A stretch of 64,000 nucleotides of DNA from Rostrohypoxylon terebratum (GCA_022497145.1 MU385870.1:411066-475065), one strand, 5' to 3'; shown: positions 34,101-46,564, numbered from the stretch's first letter. Numbers and translations: made by a program. Notes: generated by a model from the sequence alone, not told the origin.

Positions 34101-36152
34101 ACTTAGTAGGTAGGATGATCATAGTTGAAATCGATTGAATAAATTGGACCGAGATAGGATCTGTAAACTACACATCGGATCTCGACGAGTCGAGCAGCAT
34201 CCTGGGTTAGTATATTTATCTTTGTTCTCACGTGCGTGTGGGTGCAAGGGATCTCAAGGCTGTAGTGAGGGGGGGTAGGAAATCAGCCGAACGATCTCAA
34301 CTGTGCTTGTGATCAGGCTTTCCCCAAACTTCCCAGCAACAAGACTAAGACGCCGATAGAACTGGGAAAGGGTTCGTTATGACGAGGAGTAAATCCTGGG
34401 GTGTTGCATCCCCGAGTGACATCCGTGCTGACCGCCTTGGTCCAAATGTTGAAACTATGATGCCATCGTGGGTCTCTTCTGCATATTCTGCACCCTCTGC
34501 ATGCCGGAGCCGCCATACCCAGAATCCCAGATTGTCAGAACTGCTCGTCCGGGCTGAACATGCATCATATCAACACCTGACCCGACTGGTGTTCTTGGAT
34601 TTGCCTTAAACGATTTGCTGAATCGAGTATAGGATTCGACATGTGTCGTAGTGTATCGTATGCGAGTTCCTAAAATGGGGGTTGATTTACGCAGGCTCGT
34701 TTTCCAGATAGAAAGGGTTGCCCCCCTTCTGATAACTTGGAAAGTGATGCACCTACTCTGCCACTGCATCACCGACGGTATTCTACATAACTTGTACCTA
34801 CCCCCACATACTTTGTATGCGTCATGTGACTATCCTCCCGCAGCGTCGTGTTCCAAGATTAGTGAAAAAAGACCCGGAGGTGAGTATATTAGATCGAGAG
34901 AACGAAACATTACTACTACTACTTAAGTCTTAGGTATGTAGTGTATGATCGCACGTGGTGTTTGACAATAGGCAGCTTACTTGGCTTTATAAATTGAACA
35001 TCCATCATGATTCCAGACCGTTGGTAAATAATTATTCAAAGTTTTTAAATGTTCTAGATTCGTCAACTCTGAATCAACACGGATCGCAATTGCCATCTCA
35101 TACAACACAGTAACTTTAGAAAAGACGGATACAGCATAGTACATTAGTAAGTACACCCAACAGTATGTACATTAGATCGTACAGATCGTATTATAAATAA
35201 TGAAAGACGGCACACATAAAAATCTACATAGTATTAATAGGTGTTAAATGGAGACATGTCTTTTGTTAGACCTTGTGGGGGGTTCTTGGGGGGAGTTTTG
35301 CTACCCCACACCAAGAATTACACTACATCCAACTACCCTGAAACTCCCAAAGCTAAGGAAAAGCTAAGGAAGGCTAAGGTCAGGTCGCGGTTACCGCTGA
35401 AAAGGTATTAAAGGTATTAATTGGTTGGTGTCGACTTGGTGTGTTGACTTATGCCGAATTGTGTGTGTAGCACAGTACGTAAGCGGACGGAGTACAAGTC
35501 GAGTTGTTCTTGAACTTCTTGGCTGGCTCAAGACCTGTACCCGGGAAAAGATCAGCACCCAATTCTTACTCCCTGAACTTCTGAAAATAGGGGATTGCAG
35601 ATAGGAGGATTCTTGAGAGATCTGTCCGTCCTGTCCGTCCTACTAGACTCCTAGAGGGCATTGAATCCAGATTTTTTATTTCATTTTCGTAAAACCTGCT
35701 CGCATCATTCAACTCACAATTCGTACATATCATATTATCATACATTCATTTTTATCTTCTTTATTCCTCGAATTACCGACTCCTAACCTACATACTACCT
35801 GTGTGTGTATAAAAACAAAAACTATCACAACACCCCTTACCTCTAGCAAATGATCATCAATTCCTTCGTTCATTCGTCACGGGAATTTATCGATACATTA
35901 TTGTAACTATTGACATTGGAACTTATTGGCTTCTTTTTAGCCTTTCTCCGTTTCTCGGCTCGGCTACGTCTGCATCTGCGTCTGTATCCGAGTCTTGCGT
36001 CTGTTACTTTCTGCTACTTCTGTTATTACTTCCTGTTACTTTTTTCGTCGTTTGTACCTACAGTGTGCGGTACCTTTTTTGGAGGAAGATTTTCCAAGGT
36101 TGCCTCTAGGCTTCCTAGGCTTCCTAGGCTCGTTAGGCCAGTTCAGTTGTGC
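31171..36152. other. 5-kb gene-free block
   Basis: Between the Chs7-like start and the sugar transporter, which point away from each other. No convincing spliced gene. The only coding-like piece is a minus-strand frame at 32377-32562 with a hydrophobic C-terminal stretch, lacking a usable ATG for its full length. The last 500 bases are CT-rich leader-like sequence with a TATAAAAA at 35808. Confidence 0.5.
35808..35815 (+). promoter_or_regulatory. TATA-like box upstream of the sugar transporter
   Basis: TATAAAAA followed by an A/C-rich stretch, about 340 bases before the first open exon frame. A short upstream ORF (MIINSFVHSS..) begins at 35850 downstream of it. Position is compatible with a TATA box, unproven. 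Confidence 0.35.
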
Positions 36153-38741
36153 ATGTGTCTTGTGCTTGGTGATCCACCTTGGTGCGTTGTGGTCGAAAAC
36201 TTGTCGACGCATTTCGTCACTCGTCAGGCCCGGATGACACTGAATCTCGGGGCCCTGTCCTATATACACACTCCACCCATTTCCACATTCCCCAACTCAA
36301 TTCCAATCAACACCATCATCGCGGGAGGGTGCTGCTGCCTCACAGCCCCAAAACCTACAAAATTCCTTCACCAAAATCAAACCGTCTCCCCTCAAACATC
36401 CCACTGCGGACCCTAACCAATCGATCTGATCACGACCACGACCACGGCGCTCAATCGACGTCATTGCTGGCCGGCCACCACCGGGACCAGCCATCCCACG
36501 AGAGACGCTCTGACGACTCAGCCGATTCCGACTCTTGGACGGATACCGGCGATCTCGCTGAGCAGTTGGCCGACGAGGAGGATCCTTTGCGAAAGACCAT
36601 CGCCGACACCTCCATTCATGACGACCTCTTGTCCGGCGTCCTAAAGCGTCATCCCAAACATAAACGCGTCCAATTTAGACGATCCGTCTCCGAATATAGC
36701 AACCATCGTTCCTCAAGATCTTTTTCTACCACCATCGATAAAGAAGCTATCCAGGTTCCCGACGTTGCTCCACGCCGTATCGGAAGGGCAGAGCGTCTCA
36801 TAGCCGCCATCATGCCGGGTGCCGGGATTCACGGTTTCACGGGCAAGGCCCTCCTGTTCGTTACACGCTTCTCCTAGGTAAATACAATTGGCTTTGGAGT
36901 TTGCTAACCATCCTGCAGCTACTTTACGAGTATATTCGTATCGTTAGGTGTTTTCCTCTTCGGATATGATCAGGGTGTTATGTCGGGTATCATCACGTAA
37001 GGGCTCGATAATGATTTAGCTTTAACTAGACTGTTCCCCTTGTCCTCTAACAACATCGTAGTGGCCCGTACTTCAGAGATTACTTCAAGAATCCCTCGAA
37101 GGCGGAGGTCGGTACTATGGTTGCCATTCTTGAGATTGGCGCCTTCGTATCGTCTTTAATTGTCGGAAGGGTTGGCGATATTATCGGTCGACGACGGACA
37201 ATCCTTTACGGGTCGATTATCTTCTTCGTCGGCGGTGCCTTGCAGACCTTCGCCGCCAACATGCCTATGATGATGTTAGGTAGAGTTATCGCCGGTCTTG
37301 GTGTTGGCTCATTGTCCACCATCGTTCCGGTTTACCAATCCGAGATCTCCCCTCCCCACAACAGAGGGAAACTGGCTTGTATCGAGTTCTCGGGTAACAT
37401 TATCGGTTACACTACATCCGTCTGGGTTGATTACTTCTGTGGCTATATCGACAGCGACCTATCGTGGCGTGTTCCCCTGTTAATGCAATGTGTGATGGGA
37501 GCTCTCCTAGGTCTGGGCAGTCTCATCATCGTCGAGTCTCCAAGGTAAAATTCCATTATTAAGTAAGAAGACTAATGTTACATAAATTAACAACACGTGT
37601 AGGTGGTTACTGGACAACGACCACGATGAAGAAGGCATTGTAGTCATTGCTAACCTATATGGTGGCGGTGATATTCACAATGTAAAGGCGAGAGAAGAAT
37701 ACCGCGAGATCAAGATGAACGTCCTACTCCAACGCATGGAGGGCGAACGAACATATACCGAGATGTTCCGGCGCTACAAGACCCGAGTTTTCATTGCCAT
37801 GTCTGCGCAAGCCCTAGCTCAATTGAACGGAATCAACGTCATTTCCTACTACGCCCCCTACGTTTTCGAATCTGCCGGCTGGGTTGGCCATGAAGCTGTC
37901 AAGATGACAGGTATCAATGGCATAACATACTTGCTTTCCACCATCCCACCATGGTACGTGGTAGATAGATGGGGTCGACGGGTCATCCTCTTGACTGGCG
38001 CTGTCGCCATGGCGATTTCCTTATCTATGGTATCATACTTTATCTACCTAGATATCAAGTCTACGCCGACATTGGTTGTCGTATTCGTCATGATCTACAA
38101 CGCTGCGTTTGGTTATTCATGGGGTCCTATTCCTTGGCTCTACCCGCCCGAGATCTTGCCGCTGAGCATCAGATCCAAGGGAGCAAGTTTGTCAACTGCT
38201 TCTAACTGGGCCTTCAACTGGCTTGTCGGCGAGATGACTCCTATTCTCCAGGAGTGGATTAAGTGGCGGCTGTACTTGGTACATGCATTTTTCTGTGTAG
38301 TCAGTTTTGTTGTTGGCGAGTATCCATTTTTATTATTATTTCAAGCAACGTTGCTAACTATTGATAGTGTATTTCATATACCCCGAGACTTGCGGTGTGC
38401 GGTTAGAAGACATGGACTCGCTATTCGGAGATGCAAGCACTGCAGTTGGAACTCCTGGAGTAAGGTCCGAGACAGGTTCTTTAGTGAGGGCAGGATCGCC
38501 CGTTCCGTCTCTTGACCTACGCGGACGGCCGCTGGGCTCGGACGCCAACATCCCTCCAATGGATATTGATCCTCCCGTACTCAATATCGTTGATGGGAAG
38601 CCGCAGCTACGGTCTGAAAGCCAAAGCTCGCGAGGACGAGTAGGCGAGTGGCTCACGAGAATGGTCGGGCAAAATAGGGGGACGAGCAGTAGCCCGGCTG
38701 CCGGAGCCAGATACGCGCCATTGGACCAGCGAGAAGACTAA
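36153..38741 (+). CDS. Sugar-porter MFS transporter with long cytosolic N-terminus (5' end uncertain)
   Basis: Supported exons: one ending at 36855, then 36919-36996, 37062-37544, 37603-38315 and 38368-38741, together about 770 codons open. The Major Facilitator sugar family is clear: GYDQGVMSG in TM1, GRVGDIIGRRR between TM2 and TM3, VPVYQSEISPP, the VESPRWLL motif, QLNGINVISYYAP, VDRWGRR and the final YPETCGVRLEDMD. About 12 membrane segments, a roughly 200-residue acidic Ser/Asp-rich N-terminus and a 110-residue C-terminal tail suggest cytosolic regulation or a sensor-like role; the sugar is unknown. The first splice uses donor GTTCGT (36856), and the last intron (38316-38367) appears to be GC-AG. 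The reading frame of the first exon contains no ATG before the membrane domain, so a short upstream exon must supply the start. ATG at 36153 with a splice into the frame is only a guess. Confidence 0.85.
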
Positions 38742-40307
38742 ATTCACGAAAGATGCGGCATTAAATTGGTTGAAGGGGGCAACTAGACTCTGATTCATAT
38801 AGATGGCGCTACGGCGCGGCGGGATTCCTGACGGCCACGGCGGCCCGCGTTCTGACATTATTGTACAATGTTTTGCATAGTCGTTTTTGGCGACTCAGGC
38901 AAGGACCTCTACGGTACGGCATGCGACAAAGTTCGCAAGAGCAACGGAGAAATGAGTCTCATAATGCATCGTAATGGGCGAGCTTTTTACTTTTACTTTC
39001 GTATATTCAACGTAACCCTAGATGAGCTCACGATCGTCGGCAGGGATACGTGGTCTTCCATCGGTTCGGAGAGCAGAGATTGGGCGCATTAGACACTCGA
39101 GGAAAGCTGTTCAGGTTAATGCCAATATGCGGGCTCTGCGCAACTGCGCAAAAAGCAGTTTGCGGGAATCCTGTTCTCACCCTGCTACCACTGATTTCCA
39201 AAATCCAAGCTCGGCTATGTGTCTCTGTAATAAGCTACGGTTCCTTGAGATGTGAGGATGTACGGTATTGGAAAACTAATATTAGTACGCGGAGGGAAGA
39301 AGACGGTTAATATGCTTGTTGAGAGTAAATATGTTGAGATATAAATCGATTTATGACGATGGCAATGATGTTTGATATCTTAGTTCGCGACTGTGAAATG
39401 TACCTATATATATAGTGGTGTCTTGTTGTAACGGTGGGAGGTCTGAACATATATACGATTTCTAGAAACTTGGCCTCATTTTCATATGATCGTGGCTTAG
39501 CATGGAGGATGCAGAGGTACGGATAGGGATTGGTCGGTACCGACTAAGTGGATAGACTCCTGGACAATTAATAATAGACTTGAGGTAGCAATCAGAAGGT
39601 ATTACGAAGTACGCATGTACATGCAACCGATTGATAGCCCTGGAGCACCAATAGCACCATTGGTGACTTGACCTGTACGCGCGTGTCAGATAAATGAGCA
39701 AGGTGTCCCTAAGAAGGTACAGCGAGGCAGGCAGGCAGGATTTAGGTGCTAAGTGCTAGGAAAGTGCTAAATAAAGCTAAGCTGTGCAGGGGTTTAGGGG
39801 GTGTTTTAGCGTTACATAGTAGGCTGTCCCTCACTTGTTGGAATTGATTCAGCTGAAGCAGGAATTACCAGAAAAAAAAAGTGAATTGAAGCCGGACCAC
39901 GGCCCAGGGTAACCCGTATTTTGTGTTCCTATCGTCGTTTAATCGTACACGCCACGCAACCTTACAACTTTACAACTTTACAACCTTACCTCCCTTTTCC
40001 ATTTCTCTCTAACCAACCTTTCTTCGAGGATTCAGGTTCTCTATTCTACCTTCCTCTCAGACATCATTTGTCTAATTATTCCTTTTTCTTTTTCTTTGTG
40101 GAAGAGATGCTCTACTTTTGCCATCTTTGACCAACCTAATCTATTCGCTTCAGGTCCCTCCTTTTTTTCCTCTTGACGTTGACATTGTGTCCTCCGTAAG
40201 CCTCGTCCAACTCAACTTTTGACATTCGTTCCACCTCTACCTATTCTTCTCCCATTACTCCTTTCGACCTGACCTTGGAGAATAGGGCCGAAAGGTAGTT
40301 TGCAATC
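38742..40307. other. Intergenic: sugar transporter 3' flank and pmt2 promoter/leader
   Basis: No gene. A GGCA repeat lies at 39725-39739. The 350 bases before the pmt2 ATG are pyrimidine-rich with ACAACTTT units (39963-39985), typical of a strongly expressed fungal gene leader. Confidence 0.5.
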
Positions 40308-42908
40308 ATGGCCGACAAGAAGGCCGCAGTCGCGTCCGGCGCTGATCCCGCCGGCGACGCTGCAAGGCGACGAAATGTACCCGGTGCTACCCCTGGAGCT
40401 TTGGCGCAACAGCCCAAGCTCGACGAGAAGAAGATCCACGGAAAGAAGAAGGTATATCAGATGCATAACACATTTCTCGAGCTTCAAGCTTGAAAAAAAG
40501 GACAGGTGGCTTATTTTCATGTGAATAGGAGACCTCCGTATTAGAAGTACTCGACCAGTGGGAGTTTATCATTGCGCCCCTGATTTTCACGGCCTTCGCC
40601 GTCTTCACACGTCTATGGAAGATCGGCCTTAGCCCAATTGTTACTTGGGATGTAAGTTTAGCTATTTCACCAAGCTTCGCAACGTTCGCTAACAGCTTTA
40701 TAGGAAGCTCAGTTAGTCTAGCCCTCCTAACGTTCCTATCGCTCTTTGACCGCCACGCTAACGCTTATGCCACGATAGCTTCGGAAAATTCGGATCGCAT
40801 TACATTAAACGTGAACTATTCTTCGATGTGTCAGTACAACCCGAAAAACAATCGCTGGATCATAAAATGGATAGTGTTTTAATACGTGCCACAGACATCC
40901 CCCTCTTGGTAAAATACTTGTTGGCCTTTCTGGAGTTCTAGCTGGTTATAATGGGTCTTTCGAATTCAAGTCTGGTGAAACGTATCCTGAAGAGCTCGAC
41001 TATACCTTCATGCGAGCCTTCAATGCCTTCTGGGGAATACTATGCGTGCCATTGGCGTACTTCACTGCCAGGGAATTGAACCTGAAGCGACCTGCTGTCT
41101 GGCTGGTTACACTTATGGTCCTGTGTGAGAATTCGTACACGACGATCAGCCGATTCATCTTACTAGACTCTATGCTGCTCTTCGGTACTGTCGCGACCGT
41201 CTTCTGCTGGTCCAAGTTCCATCGCCAACAAAAGGAGAGCTTCGAGCCCGAATGGTTCTTCTGGTTGTTCATGACTGGTCTGAGCTTGGGATTCGTTTGC
41301 AGTATTAAGCTTGTCGGACTCTTCGTCACCGCTCTCGTTGGTATCTACACGATTGAGGATCTATGGAACAAGTTCGGCAATGTCAAGATGCCAGTTCCAG
41401 TACTTGCTGGTCACTTGGCTGCACGAATTGTTGGTCTTATTATCATTCCGTTCCTGGTGTACTTGTTCTCCTTTGCGCTCCACTTCGCAATTTTGACCAA
41501 GAGTGGGCCAGGAGATGCGCAGATGAGCTCTCTCTTCCAAGCCAATTTAGAAGGTAGCGAAATTGGACGAAACTCCCCACTGGAAGTCGCCATTGGTTCC
41601 AAGGTAACTCTCAAGAACATGGGCTACGGTGGCGGCCTACTCCATAGTCACGTCCAAAGTACGTATATGATATACCTTACTGTCGTCTAAGTAGAAAACT
41701 AATTGATCATCAGCCTACCCCGAGGGTTCATCTCAACAACAAGTTACCTGCTACCACCACAAAGATGCCAACAACGAATGGTGGTTCTACCCTAGCCGCT
41801 ACGACAAGGACTACGACGCAGAAGAGGAGCCTCGATTTATCGGAAACGGTGATGTCATCCGCCTAATTCACTCTCAGACCGGCCGAAACCTCCACAGCCA
41901 CGACATCGCTGCGCCTGTTACGAAGAGTCAAAAGGAAGTTTCTTGCTACGGTAATCTTACCATAGGTGACGATAAGGACCACTGGCAGATCGAAATCGTC
42001 AAGGATGTCGCATCCCGCGATAAGAGCAGAGTCCGAACTCTGACTACTGCTTTCAGACTTTACCATCCTGTCATGGGATGCTATTTACGAGCTGCCAATG
42101 TCAACCTCCCTCAGTGGGGTTTCAAGCAGATCGAGGTCACTTGTGACAAGGCTAACAACCCCCGTGATGCTTTCACTCACTGGAACGTCGAAGCCCACAC
42201 CAACGAGAAGCGTAAGTTCTGCGAAGCAAGCATGCCCAAATCTAATCATTAACCTATTTTTTAGTTCCTCCCGGAGACCCGGGCAAGTACAAGTCGCCAT
42301 TCTTCCACGACTTTATTCACCTGAATGTTGCTATGATGACGTCTAACAATGCTTTGGTACCCGACCCTGATAAGCAAGATGATCTTGCTTCTCACTGGTG
42401 GCAATGGCCTATTCTGAACGTTGGTCTACGTATGTGCGGATGGGACGACAAGATCGTCAAGTACTTCCTCCTCGGAAATCCTTTTGTCTACTGGGCTTCG
42501 ACGGCCTCTTTGGGTGCCGTCGGCTTGGTTACTGTTTGGTACATTCTCCGATGGCGACGAGGATTTTATGATTTAACCCAGGACGATATTGACCAGATCC
42601 ACTACTCTGGTCTTTACCCCATTCTGGGATGGTTCCTTCACTACCTTCCTTTCGTCATCATGGCTCGAGTTACATACGTCCACCACTACTACCCAGCCCT
42701 ATACTTCGCGATCTTGAGTCTCGGTTTCCTTGTTGACTGGTTCCTAAGGAACCAGAAGAAGGCGATCCAGTACCCTATCTACGGAGTCCTTTACACTATT
42801 ATCATCGGACTCTACATCTACTTCATCCCCATTTGCTGGGGCATGACGGGTAGCAACCAGAACTACAAATACATGAAGTGGTTGGACACGTGGCGCATCT
42901 CTGACTAA
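40308..42908 (+). CDS. pmt2: Dolichyl-phosphate-mannose protein O-mannosyltransferase, PMT2 family, 743 aa
   Basis: Transfers mannose from Dol-P-Man to Ser/Thr of secretory proteins in the ER. Seven exons: 40308-40451, 40529-40651, 40704-40711, 40779-40829, 40895-41658, 41714-42211 and 42265-42908; 744 codons with stop. After a 50-residue cytosolic N-terminus comes TM1 and the catalytic TWDEAHFGKFGSHY loop (Asp89-Glu90), then HPPLGKIL, ENSYTTISRFILLDSMLL and further membrane segments. The central luminal MIR region covers YGGGLLHSHVQTYPEGS to HWNVEAH, and the C-terminal membrane half ends near the stop. LHSHVQTYP and HWWQWP favour PMT2 over PMT1 or PMT4. The Glu of the catalytic DE pair lies in an 8-nt exon. 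Length matches fungal Pmt2 (about 740). Confidence 0.96.
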
Positions 42909-43862
42909 GCTAAGAGATGAAATTGGAAGCGCCGGCGAGCAAAAAAAAAGGGGACGGGCCCCGAAGGTGGAGGGTATAGGTTGTTCGGCTTCGGGGTGGT
43001 GGTTCTCATATAGAAACGGGACTAGACTAGGTACCACGGTCCGATCTGGTTATTTGACGGCCACACATGGATTCAGAAATCTCCATCTCCTCTACTACTA
43101 TCAATCTTCTCCGTTGTTTGATGTAACGATACGAAGGGCAAACTTTGCATGAAAAAAGGGAAATCAAGAGAGGTGGAGTTCACGGCGGTAACGTGGATGA
43201 GGCATTTATTTGGGAACACTTAAAAAGCAAAAAGAGAAGATACTCATCAAGTATACCGCTTTCTAATACAACACGCGACTTTTTCCTTTTCTTTCGAAAG
43301 ACAATGAGAGATGTACTACAATACCTACTAGTAAGTAGGTGTGTACCTAGATAGGTTCCTAATGGTCACAATGTGAAAGCATGGAAGATGAGGTTGTTAA
43401 TTTTTTTCTTTCATGATTGTTTCGATGTTTGTTTGCTTGGTATATAAATCATCATGTACGCAAGCAAGTAGACATTAAGTTGCGTAGGGTATCATCGAAT
43501 GCGCGTGTGACGATGCTCCTTCTCCTGAGTGCCCGTGGCCCGTTATGTACAATGTTAAAAAAAAAGTTCCTAGACCGGAACACCCAAACCCTCCCATGTA
43601 GTCAAGCCAGTAGCAGTAGCGGTGGTAGTAGTAAAGTTCTAAGATACGCGGGACCCCCGATATATCGCGAGCTTTCGCCCGGTCTTTCTGTTGTTCTGTT
43701 TTCTCGTCATCATGGCGTCGAAACTCATCCAATCCTGTTCCTGTCCAGCTCAGTCCCGTCCCGTCCCGTCCCATACTCTTCAAATTCAATCTCAACTTCG
43801 ACGGCGCAGGTAAAAATGAATTTTTATCAGTCGTTAGTTGTGTTGTTGATTAGCTGCTAGTA
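42909..43862. other. Intergenic, convergent 3' flanks of pmt2 and ypt4
   Basis: No gene. Contains A runs, a GTAGCAGTAGCGGTGGTAG-type trinucleotide stretch (43611-43632) and CCCGT repeats at 43755-43770. Confidence 0.5.
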
Positions 43863-44799
43863 TCAACAACACCCACCCAGCGCAGCGCCCCTGCCGGCGT
43901 CGGCGGAAAGCCTGACCTGTTTGCCGCCGGCGCCGGGACCGGGCCCCTTGACGCCGGAGCGGCGGTCGTTGAGGTCGTACTTGCCGGCGTTGATGTTCTC
44001 GAAGATGCGCTCGGCGACGCGCATGAAGGCCTCCTCGACGTTCTCGCCGGACTTGGCGGAGGTCTCGACGTACTGCAGCACGCCGTTGCGGCGCGCCCAC
44101 TCCTCGGCCTCGGCGGAGGTCACCTCGCGCTTGTTGTCCGCGGCGTCCTGGGCCTGGTCGAGCTTGTTGCCCACGAGGATCACGACGATGTCCGGGTCGG
44201 CGATCGCGCGCAGGTCGGAGAGCCAGTCGGTTACGTGCAGGAAGGTCGACTTCCGCGTTATGTCGAAGACGAGGAGGGCGCCGGAGGCGCCGCGGAAATA
44301 GGAACGTGTTACGGATTTGTACTACAGGGAGGGGAGAAGAGGGTTAGTACGGAGTTAGGTGGCTTGCGCTAGGCTTCGGGTTGGAGGTGAGGATGAGGGG
44401 GGGAGAAGGGTGCCCGAGTGTAGCGCATGACCTTGGATTCAAAGTTTATATCTTCGCCCCGAGGCTTTGTAGGTTGGTGGGTTGGGGCACTTATAGTAGT
44501 ACAGTACATACAGTCTCTTGTCCTGCCGTGTCCCACAGCGATAGCTTCATATGCTTCTGCGGTGTGGTGTTGGCTCGGGGCGGCTCGGGTAGTCCTCCGT
44601 TAGTCTTGGGCGCGGCTGGTGGTTTGGAGTGTGGTGGTCCAACAGGTACGATCCTGGACCCGAATTCAACGCCGATAGTGACATCGTGTTGGGGGCTGAA
44701 GCGCCCCTCGCAGAGCCGGATTGTGAGGGACGATTTACCGCATCCCGAGTCGCCGATACATACGAGTTTGGCAATATAGTCCCAGGGCGGAGAAGACAT
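43863..44799 (-). CDS. ypt4: Rab GTPase, Ypt4/Rab4-like, 248 aa, with an insert between switch I and G3
   Basis: Two exons, 44799-44512 and 44321-43863, separated by a 190-bp intron. G1 GDSGCGKS (16-23), switch I Thr41 in TIGVEF, G3 WDTAGQET (89-96, split after Thr96 by the intron), G4 NKLD and G5 ETSAKSG are all intact, and the C-terminus ends GGCC for double geranylgeranylation. Between TIGVEF and WDTAGQ lie 42 residues rather than the usual 18 or so; the extra is Pro/Lys/Asn-rich. Yeast-type Ypt4/Rab4 proteins act in endosomal recycling. Assignment to Ypt4 rather than Rab2/Rab14 rests on the VEFGSRI segment and general similarity. GC-rich coding sequence, particularly exon 2. Convergent with pmt2. 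Confidence 0.88.
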
Positions 44800-45852
44800 C
44801 GGGATTAGATAGAGTGAAAGGTATCAAAGGTATCGAGGAGGGAGGTATGTAGAAAGTGATCACGAGGGCCCTTTAGTAAAGGGGAGGCGAAGGACACCAA
44901 GGTAGAGAGTGGTGTCTCCGCTCGTAGACAAGCGTCTCGAATGCGACGATAATAAGCAAGCCTAAGAGTTATCGTTCGGAAGAGTTAACTTTGAGGTTGT
45001 ACGACAGCAAGATTATGCACGTGTTATCAGATAGGTAAAGCAGGTGAAAGACGGCAGAAGATAATTAGAATAAATTACCTTGGAGGTATAAGCTTCTAGG
45101 CAAAGAAACAGCTTTAGATTCGTAGAGACAAGTATGACGGTTATCAAGGTCTCAGTTCAAGTCAAGTGCCACTTAACACATTCGATCATGTCTGCCGGGT
45201 TCTGACGGTTCTAGTTCTGCTGGTTCTGACCTTAAAACCGCCTGGAGTTAAAGCTCCCCCCCTAGCCTCAAGCCCCCAGCCTATCGATAAAAAGTGCGTT
45301 AAGTCAGGTACGATTATCCAAGGTTACAGGGGTTAAACTTTATCCCTCCGAGATCCTATCACAGGCTAACCATCCAGCCTGCCAGCCAGCCAAGTAGTGT
45401 CGGTGCTTTGAGCAGCTGGCAGCGCCGATAGCGCCTGATTAAAGGTGGATGACCTCACCGAGTCAGACACCTGGTATTCTATGAAAGGCTCGTGACAATG
45501 CAACAGAATATATCAATATCTGTTGCAGGGTTATAATACAACAGAGGGATATTAACTAATGAAATAATTATATTTTCTCCATTTGCTTTTCTTATCTATA
45601 TCTTGGCATAAGACAAAATGACATACTGTAGGTAGTACTTAACTCTAGGACTACTATTATTGTGCAGTACTTGTACAATACATACTACCAGCTCATTCTT
45701 AGGCAGCTATGCCTACTACTGCATTAACAGATGGTGCACATTGGATGGACATAATGTTCATATTATATATATCTTATCGTAGATAAACCTCTTTGAGCGT
45801 GCAACATGAAGGTGCCAGTGCAAGCAAGAGCTGAGCAGGCAGGCAGGCAGGC

Positions 45853-45887
45853 GGTACAATACAATACATAGTACATAGTATTGTACC
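45853..45887. repeat. Perfect 10-bp inverted repeat with 15-base loop
   Basis: GGTACAATAC and GTATTGTACC flank a 15-base A/T-rich loop in the ypt4/Pns1-like divergent region, directly after a GGCA repeat. Confidence 0.85.
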
Positions 45888-46090
45888 TAGAATCATAAAT
45901 CCATTATATCCACCAACACCACTAAAAAAACACTAAAATCCACTAGATACATCCACTTTTGACCGCTTCCGTAATGCATTTAATACGCATTTACGCCTCT
46001 ACAGGCAGTTTTCTCAAGTCCGGATAAGCAGGTACTTGTACCTAACCTTAGCTGCATGTGAGCAATTCGGGAGTCATCCATCAATCCTCC

Positions 46091-46118
46091 ATGTTCCATG
46101 CTCCATGCTCCATGCTCC
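46091..46118. repeat. 7-bp tandem repeat, 4 units
   Basis: ATGTTCC followed by three exact ATGCTCC units, in the region upstream of the Pns1-like gene. Confidence 0.9.
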
Positions 46119-46564
46119 AATATTCCAATATCCCGTTCTCTTATCCTAGGACCTAGTCCGACCTACAGCACCTTAACCTACATTTGTACATCCACCCTTC
46201 ACCATTCGAATCATTTCAACGGTCGTCGTAGTTGTTGACGCAACAACCTCTTATTCATGTTTGTTTGCTAACTTATCTTTTTAACATATCCTTCTTCCAA
46301 GTCTATTCTTGTCTTTTACATTGTTTGACTTGTTCCAAATCGGTTGCCTGCCATTTTTTATCTTCCTTTTATTGGCGGGTAATCCGTCCACCCCCAAATT
46401 TGCGTCCGGTTTACGGTTTATGGTTAGCAGTCAACTGTGTATGGTTTGCGTCACCGTGAGGTCGTCACCGCTAGTGATTGCTTTACTTTTCTCACAATCT
46501 GCCTAACTCTACCTAACTCCTTTCTCATCCTGCTGGAGTCTACCTCCTCCTGCGCCGAACGAAT

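Larger units (their letters stand above)
44800..46564. other. Divergent intergenic region of ypt4 and the Pns1-like gene
   Basis: No gene. Contains GGCA repeats (45837-45852), a perfect 10-bp inverted repeat with a 15-base loop (45853-45887) and ATGCTCC repeats (46091-46118). The 300 bases before 46565 are a pyrimidine-rich leader. Confidence 0.5.

Noticed and set aside
34313..34772. Overlapping frames on both strands near 34.5 kb as a possible pseudogene
   Set aside because: None has a recognisable motif; all are short and the start codons are weak.
35910..36416. 168-residue frame before the sugar transporter
   Set aside because: Overlaps a pyrimidine-rich leader and stops inside the transporter exon in another frame; composition is not protein-like.
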